Shown here piece after piece: positions 1 through 5,150 of a DNA stretch of 5,150 bases (position 1 is its first letter; the number at the start of each line of letters is the position of its first letter). The position numbers and the translations under genes were made by a program. Below the pieces are notes generated by a model. It was not told where the DNA came from. It worked only from the letters and a program-made list of their open reading frames with translations, and did no database searches. Origin of the DNA: a bacterium (GTDB lineage: Bacteria > Planctomycetota > UBA1135 > UBA2386). The stretch is taken from the NCBI GenBank assembly GCA_011051855.1, contig DRKG01000138.1, positions 1 through 5,150 of the forward strand. Reading direction: 5' to 3'.

Positions 1-1
1 G

Positions 2-862
2 ACCGTCTCGGCGAACGAGGCGTTAGCCCCGTGCTTCGTCGGCTCTGACATCTACCTCGGAAGCTACCAGATTCGTCCCATCACACGGTGGGATACCAAT
101 GGCAACTACCTCGGGGCCTTCGGCATCTACCGGCACGTCTATGTTCTGAAAGCACTGAGCAACAACCAGCTTCTGATTGGGAACAACCCGGTCGATGGCC
201 AGCCCACGGATTGGCTCGTACGAGACCTGGCAACGGGCACCGAAACACTTCTCTACTCCGCCAGTGCCGTGGCGGACGTCGATGATGCCGGGAACATCTG
301 GTTCCTCGAGGGTTCCAACCTCGTTGGGTTCCAAGCAGGAGCGACGGCTCCGAGTGTGACGATTCCGCTGTCGACCGGCATCACGGACCACCAGTATATC
401 GCCGTCTCTGGTGTTCCAGTATTCAGTGCCCCGCAGGCGGCCTACACGCCGTTCGGCGTAGGATGTCCGGATCCGTCGGGCACGACCCCGACGCTGACCG
501 CGCTTGCAGGTCAGGTCCCACGGATCGGGACGTCGTCGACGCTGCGTGTTGGCTCCCTCCCCCAGGTCCCCACGATCCCGGTGTTCATCCTCGGGTTCAG
601 CAACACCGTGGCGAGCGGTCCGGCTGGGAACTACCCACTTCCCGTCGACCTCGGCATCCTTGGCTGGCCCGGCTGCCAGCAGTTGGTCTCGGTAGACGAC
701 TCGATCTACACGATCACAACGAACGGCTTTGTGGACCACGTCGTGACGATTCCACCGTACGCGTTCCTCGCGGGCATGCAGTTCCACGCACAGGCGCTCG
801 TGCTCTACACCCCGATGGGGGTTGCGGTGACGAACGCAGTGACGGGCACTGCGGGCTGGTAG
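2..862 (+). CDS. Secreted-type protein, 3' part, with Planctomycetota-like C-terminal module
   Basis: The reading frame is open from base 2 to a TAG at 860-862. It gives 286 residues and lacks the N-terminus, so any signal peptide is outside the window. I cannot name a function. Residues 1 to about 145 are rich in short beta-prone stretches, Asn, Asp and Gly, with phrases such as WDTNGNYLG and DDAGNIWFLEG. These resemble beta-propeller blades, but that fold is an inference. From F151 (FGVGC) to the end is a compact module of about 136 residues: FGVGCP, then PRIGTSSTLRV, FILGFSNT, LPVDLG, GWPGC (221-225), and a closing FHAQALVL followed by VTNAVTGTAGW. I recall this pattern at the C-termini of many large exported Planctomycetota proteins, where it may act in sorting or surface attachment. 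C155 and C225 could form a disulfide. The gene looks less GC-rich than its neighbours. It converges with the peptidase gene. I am confident that it is coding and unsure of its role. Confidence 0.85.
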   Translation, partial: TVSANEALAPCFVGSDIYLGSYQIRPITRWDTNGNYLGAFGIYRHVYVLKALSNNQLLIGNNPVDGQPTDWLVRDLATGTETLLYSASAVADVDDAGNIWFLEGSNLVGFQAGATAPSVTIPLSTGITDHQYIAVSGVPVFSAPQAAYTPFGVGCPDPSGTTPTLTALAGQVPRIGTSSTLRVGSLPQVPTIPVFILGFSNTVASGPAGNYPLPVDLGILGWPGCQQLVSVDDSIYTITTNGFVDHVVTIPPYAFLAGMQFHAQALVLYTPMGVAVTNAVTGTAGW

Positions 863-934
863 AGCGGATTCCGCTGATAGGATTCCGGGGGCGTATTACG
901 CGCACCAGGGGCATCGCTTCAGGAATCGATCGGG
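863..934. other. Convergent intergenic gap with two small palindromes
   Basis: These 72 bases separate the stop codons of two converging genes. Two near-perfect dyads are visible. AGCGG-ATT-CCGCT lies at 863-875 (5-bp stem, 3-base loop) and GCGT-ATT-ACGC at 891-901 (4-bp stem, 3-base loop). Both have the same ATT at the centre. The 8-mer GGATTCCG occurs twice, at 866-873 and 880-887. A bidirectional terminator would be expected here, but the stems are short and no T-run follows on either strand, so I do not call an intrinsic terminator. Confidence 0.3.
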
Positions 935-2860
935 CTACTCGCCGCCGGTGTCGCGCCGGCGCCAACGGTTGTTGCCGCGGTCGACGTCGATCGTGACCGT
1001 GTCGGGGTCGAGCACCACTTCGACCGGCTCGCCGGGGAACGTCACCGTGGCCGTGCGCTGGCGCCACCATGTCGCGGTGTCGATCGTGCGGCGCTCGGTG
1101 CGGTCGTCCTCGTAGCGGGCCTCGACGACGCAGGGGTGCACGGCCTTGCCGTTGTCGACCACGTGCACGACGGTGTTGCCGTCGCGCGTCTCGACCTTGT
1201 CGATGGCGTGGTCGAGCTGCCACCGCTCGAAGAACCACATGCGGAAGTAGGCGTCGAGATCGCGCTGCGCCACCCGGCTGAAGGTGTGGAAGAAGTCGTA
1301 GGGATACGGGTGCTTGAACGCCCAGTCGTGCGCGTATTCGCGGAACGCCGTGAAGAACACGTCGTCGCCGAGCATGCCGCGCAGTTGGTGCAGGATCGCG
1401 GCGGGCTTGCTGTAGCTGGCGAAGCCGAAGCCGTCACGGCCGTAGGTGTCGGCGTGGCGCATGCAGACGACGTCGTAGCCGTGGCCGATGGTGTGCGCCG
1501 CGCCCAACACGGCTCGTTTGCCGCCGTTGCTGCGCTCGCGGAATGCGTCGTTGCACAACGTCGTCCAGAACGACGTGAAGCCTTCGTCCTGCCACGCGTA
1601 GCGCTTCTCGTCGCTGCCGAGCAGCATCGGGAACCACATGTGGATCAGTTCGTGGAAGATCGTGCCGGCCGGCCGCCGGCCGCCGATGATGGTCATCATC
1701 GGGTACTCCATGCCGCCGCCGATGATGCCCTCGCACGCGGTCATGTGCGGCCACGGGTAGGGGTGCACCATCTTCGACATGTACTCGATGGCGTGCCGCG
1801 CGTATTCGGCGCCGCGGCGCCAATCGCCGGCGTTGGCCTCGAACACCGCGTGGATCATGCAGGTGCCGTCCTGGCCGGGGCCGTGCTTGTCCGCGACCAC
1901 CGCGTGCGTGGCGTCCCACAGGTAGGTCCGGCCGAGGCTGACGGCGGCGTCGCGCACGTTCTCGGCGTGGAACTTCCAGGTCAGCTTGCCGCTGTCCGAC
2001 GAGCGGGTCGCCTCACCGGCGTCGAGGTCGTCTTCGTCGACGACGTGCACGACCTCGCGCTGCTGGCGCGCCTGGTCGAGCCGTTCGAGCGCCCGGTCGG
2101 TCAGCACGTCCTTGGGATTCTGCAGCACGCCGGTTGCGCGCACGATGTAGCCCGCCGGTGCAGTGATCGACAGGTCGTAATCGGCGTAGTCCATGTAGAA
2201 CTCGCCGTTGCCGCGATAGGGGTCGGCGACCCAGCCCTCGACGTCGTCATAGACGGCGAACTGCGGGTACCAGTAGCCGAGGTAGATGACGCGATCGCCC
2301 TCGTGGCCCATGCGCGGCGCCGTGCCGGCCTTCGGGATGTCGAAGGCGTAGTCGATTGCGACCGTGCGCTGCTCGCCGCTAGCGATTTCGTCGCGCAAAT
2401 ATAGCGTCAGCAGGGTGTCGTGCTGCGCCTGCGCCTGCACGCGATCGCCGTCGATGCGCACCTCGCCGAGTTCCAGCCCGCCGGTTGGCACGATCGTGCG
2501 CGTGCGTTGTCGCCCTGGCCGCATCATGTCCTGGTAGAGGTGGATCACCAGCCGATCCAGGTCGTCGGGCGAGCGGTTGACGTAGGTCATCTTCGCCGTG
2601 CCGTGCACGCGCGATTCCGCCGGATCGACCTCGACCGCGATCTCGTAGCGGGCGTAGTTGGTCCAGTGCTTCGCACCCGGGTGGCCGTCGTGCGTGCGCG
2701 TGCCGTTCGCGATCGCCGCGAGGAAGCCCGGCGGCAGCTCGATCGGGTAGGGCAGCACGCGCGCCGGGCGTTCGGGCGCGGAGAACGGCGCCTGCTGGGC
2801 AGGAGCAGAGACCGCGAGCAGCGCGGCGAACAGGGGAATGGAGGAACGGTGCATGGGCAT
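935..2860 (-). CDS. Exported M1-family zinc metallopeptidase
   Basis: This is a probable zinc aminopeptidase-type enzyme of family M1 (gluzincins) that acts outside the cytoplasm. The chosen ATG at 2860 gives 641 residues. It starts a clear Sec signal peptide: basic MPMHR, a hydrophobic SIPLFAALLAVSA core, and an APA|QQ cleavage site near residue 21. There is no lipobox Cys. Residues about 55-260 form the M1 N-terminal beta domain, including WYPQF (197-201) and the GEFYMDYADYDLSITAPAGY stretch. The catalytic domain follows, with GGGMEYP (381-387, in place of the classical GAMEN), the zinc site HELIH (403-407) and the third ligand E426 in DEGF, exactly 18 residues after the second His. Tyr483 (ASYSKPAAIL) is the likely transition-state Tyr. 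A short C-terminal beta domain ends in DTGGE. The frame stays open back to an ATG at 2998, but that would add a 46-residue Arg-rich extension ahead of the signal peptide. An ATG at 2854 is equally possible. No Shine-Dalgarno sequence is evident. The physiological substrate cannot be deduced. Confidence 0.95.
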   Translation of the reverse strand: MPMHRSSIPLFAALLAVSAPAQQAPFSAPERPARVLPYPIELPPGFLAAIANGTRTHDGHPGAKHWTNYARYEIAVEVDPAESRVHGTAKMTYVNRSPDDLDRLVIHLYQDMMRPGRQRTRTIVPTGGLELGEVRIDGDRVQAQAQHDTLLTLYLRDEIASGEQRTVAIDYAFDIPKAGTAPRMGHEGDRVIYLGYWYPQFAVYDDVEGWVADPYRGNGEFYMDYADYDLSITAPAGYIVRATGVLQNPKDVLTDRALERLDQARQQREVVHVVDEDDLDAGEATRSSDSGKLTWKFHAENVRDAAVSLGRTYLWDATHAVVADKHGPGQDGTCMIHAVFEANAGDWRRGAEYARHAIEYMSKMVHPYPWPHMTACEGIIGGGMEYPMMTIIGGRRPAGTIFHELIHMWFPMLLGSDEKRYAWQDEGFTSFWTTLCNDAFRERSNGGKRAVLGAAHTIGHGYDVVCMRHADTYGRDGFGFASYSKPAAILHQLRGMLGDDVFFTAFREYAHDWAFKHPYPYDFFHTFSRVAQRDLDAYFRMWFFERWQLDHAIDKVETRDGNTVVHVVDNGKAVHPCVVEARYEDDRTERRTIDTATWWRQRTATVTFPGEPVEVVLDPDTVTIDVDRGNNRWRRRDTGGE

Positions 2861-3039
2861 TGCTACGGGATGGTCGATGCCATGTTGCCGGTGGCGGTCG
2901 GTGCGGCAACACCGCATGTGCCCCAACCGCGTCACGGTCCGGGCGGGCCGGCGGGAATTGGAGCCGGCGCGCCGACGAATCCGCCCCTCGTTTGCCATAG
3001 GGTAGTTGGAGCGTTCCCCGGCCCCAGCCCGGACCGTGC
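2861..3039. promoter_or_regulatory. Divergent intergenic region between peptidase gene and priA
   Basis: These 179 bases separate the start codons of two divergent genes and must hold, or lie next to, the promoters for both. I could not identify a convincing -35/-10 pair for either gene, and neither start codon has a purine-rich ribosome-binding site. The main structure is the long inverted repeat listed separately. A 10-bp perfect palindrome, CGGCGCGCCG at 2965-2974, sits inside its loop. The peptidase frame is open through part of the region (to 2998), but the signal peptide argues that this part is untranslated. Confidence 0.5.
2933..3038. repeat. Long imperfect inverted repeat abutting the priA start
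   Basis: The left arm, 2933-2951, is CACGGTCCGGGC followed directly by GGGCCGG. The right arm, 3018-3038, is CCGGCCC, then the two unpaired bases CA, then GCCCGGACCGTG. The pairing is 12 bp perfect, a 2-base bulge, then 7 bp perfect, around a 66-base loop. The right arm ends one base before the priA ATG at 3040. If transcribed from upstream of 2933, the RNA could fold into a GC-rich stem ending at the priA initiation site. As DNA it could be a protein-binding or looping site. The pairing was read directly from the sequence, and any function is inferred. Confidence 0.6.
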
Positions 3040-5150
3040 ATGATCGAGTCGTCCCCCGAGCCCGCCGCAGAACCCGCCGCCGCCGCGCGGCGCTACGTGC
3101 AGGTCGCCTTGAACCTGCCGCTGCGGCGTGAGTTCACCTACGCACTGCCCGCGGGGGTCGCCGCTCGGCCGGGCAACCGCGTGCGGGTGAACTTCCACGG
3201 CCGCAGGCTCGGCGGCGTGGTGACGGCGGTCTCCGACACGACCGACTTGCCGGCGGCGAAGGTCAAGGCGATCGAGGCGGTGCTCGACGGCGAACTGACG
3301 CTGCCGTCGGCGCTGCTCGAACTGGCGCGGGTGATGGCGAACAGCTACGGCTGTTCGATCGGCGAAGCGCTCGATGCGACCTTGCCTTCGATCGCCAAGC
3401 GGCGGGGCCAGCGGCGCATCCCGCACGTCGCGCTGGCGACCCCGCACGACCTCGCGCGGCAGGCGGTGTTCGAACTCGAAGACAAGCACCAGGCGCAATC
3501 GCGCGTGCTGCGCACGGTGCTCGAGTTCGGCGGGCCGATGCCGATTGCCGACGTGCGCCGCCGCACCGGTACCAGCGACAGCCCGTGGCGGACGCTGGTC
3601 AAACACGGCTATCTGAAGCGCGTGTTGTTGGCGGAAGAACTCGAACGGCTGGAGCCGTCGATCGAGGAGCGTGCGGATCGCCACGTGCTCAACCGGGACC
3701 AGCAGCGGGCGGTCGATGCGGTCACCGCCAAGGTCGCGGCCGGTGAGCATCGCACGTTCTTGCTGCACGGGGTGACCGGCAGCGGCAAGACCGAGGTCTA
3801 CCTGCGCATCCTCGAGGAGGTGCACGCGCGCGGCAAGAGCGCGATCGTGTTGGTGCCGGAGATCTCGCTGACGCCGCAGACCGTCGGTCGGTTCGCTTCG
3901 CGATTTCCCGACGTCGCGGTGCTGCACAGCGGATTGACCGACGCCGAGCGCGCCCGGCAGTGGCAGCGTTTGCTGCAGGGCCAGGCACGGGTCGCGGTCG
4001 GTGCGCGCTCGGCTCTGTTTGCGCCGGTGAAGAACCTCGGCCTGATCGTCGTCGACGAAGAGCACGAGACGTCGTTCAAACAGGACAGCACGCCGCGCTA
4101 CCACGCCCGGCAGATGGCGATCGAACGCGCCCGCATCGAGGACGCCGTGGTCGTGCTCGGTTCGGCGACGCCCACGCTGGAGTCGATCGGCAAGGCGCGC
4201 CGCGGCATCTACGAGCTGTTGACTCTACCGGAGCGTGCCGGTGCCGGCAGACCGCCCCGCATCTTGGTGCAGGATCTGCGCGGGGAACCGCAGGACGTGC
4301 GCCGCCAGGGTGTCGTGCTCTCGCGCACTCTGTTGGCGATGATGCGGGAGCGCCTGCGGGCGAGGGATCAGGTGTTGCTGTTCCTCAATCGCCGTGGCTA
4401 TTCGCCGGTGCTGTTGTGTCCGGGGTGTGGTGAAGCGGTGCAGTGCGAGGCGTGCTCGGTGGCAATGACCTGGCACAACCGCCGAGGCCGCCTGGTTTGC
4501 CATTGGTGCTGCGCCGAGAAGCGGCGGCCCGAGATGTGTCTGACCTGCCAGCACGCCGGCCTGTTCGAGCTCGGCGTCGGCACCGAACGGCTCGAGCAGG
4601 TGGTCCAAGAGCGTTTTCCCGAGGCGATCGTGGCGCGCATGGATGCCGACACGATGGCCGAGCGCGGGGCGCACGAGCGAGTGCTCAGCGCGTTCCGCAA
4701 GAAGCACATCGACGTGCTGATCGGCACGCAGATGATCGCCAAGGGGCTCGACTTTCCCGATGTCACCCTGGTCGGGGTGGTGGCGGCCGACACCGGGCTG
4801 TTCGTGCCCGACTACCGCGCGGCCGAACGCACGTTCCAGTTGCTGCACCAGGTCGCCGGCCGCGCCGGCCGCGGCGACAAAGCGGGCACGGTCGTGATCC
4901 AGACGTTCTGTCCCGACAACTATGCGGTCAAGGCGGCTGCCGAGAACGATTACGACTCGTTCGTGCAGCAGGAACTGGTGTTCCGCAAGCTGACCGGCTA
5001 TCCGCCGTTCGCGCGGCTGCTGCGGGTGCTCGCCGAGGGGCGTCACGAACGGGATGCGCAGCGCATCCTGCGCGAAGCGTGCGCGCCGCTGGACCGCATG
5101 CCCGACGTCGAGGTGCTCGGCCCGGCACCGGCGGTGATCGCCAAGGTCAA
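3040..5150 (+). CDS. priA: Primosomal protein N' (replication restart helicase PriA), 3' end outside window
   Basis: PriA is the 3'-to-5' superfamily 2 helicase that recognises stalled or collapsed forks and reloads the replisome through DnaB. The frame starts at ATG 3040, the first start after an in-frame TAG at 2998, and gives 703 residues before the edge. An N-terminal 3'-DNA-binding domain (about 18-120; RRYVQVALNLPLRREFTYALP, RVRVNFHGRR) is followed by a winged-helix region (about 150-205). The helicase core shows Walker A GVTGSGKT (244-251, Lys250), DEEH (339-342), GSATPTLES (374-382), GVGTE (512-516), GTQMIAKGLDFPDVTLVGV (562-580) and the arginine-finger motif QVAGRAGRG (604-612). All eight zinc cysteines are present: C460, C463, C469, C472, C487, C490, C500, C503. 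Cys491 is an extra Cys beside C490. The last residues visible, LGPAPAVIAKVK, match the start of the C-terminal domain, so several tens of residues are missing beyond the edge. An Ala/Pro/Glu-rich tail of about 16 residues precedes the fold. No Shine-Dalgarno sequence is visible. Confidence 0.98.
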   Translation, partial: MIESSPEPAAEPAAAARRYVQVALNLPLRREFTYALPAGVAARPGNRVRVNFHGRRLGGVVTAVSDTTDLPAAKVKAIEAVLDGELTLPSALLELARVMANSYGCSIGEALDATLPSIAKRRGQRRIPHVALATPHDLARQAVFELEDKHQAQSRVLRTVLEFGGPMPIADVRRRTGTSDSPWRTLVKHGYLKRVLLAEELERLEPSIEERADRHVLNRDQQRAVDAVTAKVAAGEHRTFLLHGVTGSGKTEVYLRILEEVHARGKSAIVLVPEISLTPQTVGRFASRFPDVAVLHSGLTDAERARQWQRLLQGQARVAVGARSALFAPVKNLGLIVVDEEHETSFKQDSTPRYHARQMAIERARIEDAVVVLGSATPTLESIGKARRGIYELLTLPERAGAGRPPRILVQDLRGEPQDVRRQGVVLSRTLLAMMRERLRARDQVLLFLNRRGYSPVLLCPGCGEAVQCEACSVAMTWHNRRGRLVCHWCCAEKRRPEMCLTCQHAGLFELGVGTERLEQVVQERFPEAIVARMDADTMAERGAHERVLSAFRKKHIDVLIGTQMIAKGLDFPDVTLVGVVAADTGLFVPDYRAAERTFQLLHQVAGRAGRGDKAGTVVIQTFCPDNYAVKAAAENDYDSFVQQELVFRKLTGYPPFARLLRVLAEGRHERDAQRILREACAPLDRMPDVEVLGPAPAVIAKV

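Noticed and set aside
23..787. Open frame on the - strand (254 codons) opposite the secreted-protein gene
   Set aside because: The product is Arg/Asp/Val-rich with no recognisable motif. The + frame has a coherent C-terminal domain and a proper stop, so it is the real gene.
1666..1684. GGCC-rich self-complementary run
   Set aside because: It encodes Gly-Gly-Arg-Arg-Pro-Ala-Gly within the peptidase. Low-complexity GC codons explain it, and no repeat unit or element boundary is present.
1136..2404. Long open frame on the + strand (422 codons) opposite the M1 peptidase gene
   Set aside because: Antisense shadow of a GC-rich gene. The product is Val/Ala/Arg/His-rich with no recognisable fold or motif, while the opposite strand carries intact M1 catalytic motifs throughout.
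2861..2998. N-terminal extension of the M1 peptidase from the ATG at 2998
   Set aside because: It would place a 46-residue Arg-rich stretch ahead of a well-formed signal peptide, which would be unlikely to work. It also overlaps the left arm and part of the loop of the inverted repeat. The starts at 2860 or 2854 are better.
2932..4104. Long open frame on the - strand (390 codons) opposite the start of priA
   Set aside because: Shadow frame. The composition is dominated by Arg, Gln, His and Asp repeats typical of reversed GC-rich coding sequence, and priA motifs on the + strand explain the region.
4852..4878. GC-rich dyad GTCGCCG...CGGCGAC, a possible hairpin
   Set aside because: It lies inside codons for the invariant VAGRAGRGD helicase motif. 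The symmetry follows from Gly/Arg/Ala codons in a high-GC genome.
4225..5046. Open frame on the - strand (273 codons) opposite the 3' part of priA
   Set aside because: Antisense to the zinc-binding and helicase motifs of PriA. It is His/Gln/Arg-rich with no family signature.

Overview
The window reads as an ordinary chromosomal stretch of a GC-rich Gram-negative bacterium. Planctomycetota is the best guess. The main reason is the C-terminal module of the first gene, which resembles a domain repeated across many large secreted proteins of that phylum. The lack of a clear Shine-Dalgarno sequence at either visible start codon also fits. This placement is from recall and is not a search result.

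Layout: (1) Bases 2-862 (+) hold the 3' part of a secreted-type protein of unknown function, whose start lies outside the window. (2) Bases 863-934 are a short convergent gap with two small palindromes. (3) Bases 935-2860 (-) encode an exported M1-family (gluzincin) zinc metallopeptidase with a signal peptide and a complete HEXXH-x18-E site. (4) Bases 2861-3039 are a divergent intergenic region containing a long imperfect inverted repeat whose right arm ends one base before the priA start codon. (5) Bases 3040-5150 (+) encode the replication-restart helicase PriA, which runs off the right edge with roughly its last tens of residues missing.

The three genes do not form a pathway. One is a probable extracytoplasmic protein, one a periplasmic or secreted peptidase, and one a core DNA-replication helicase. 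The peptidase and priA are divergent, so they could share the control region at 2861-3039. I see no tRNA, rRNA, CRISPR array, insertion sequence, toxin-antitoxin pair or defence system, and nothing here is a convincing undescribed system. The item most worth a second look is the inverted repeat in front of priA.
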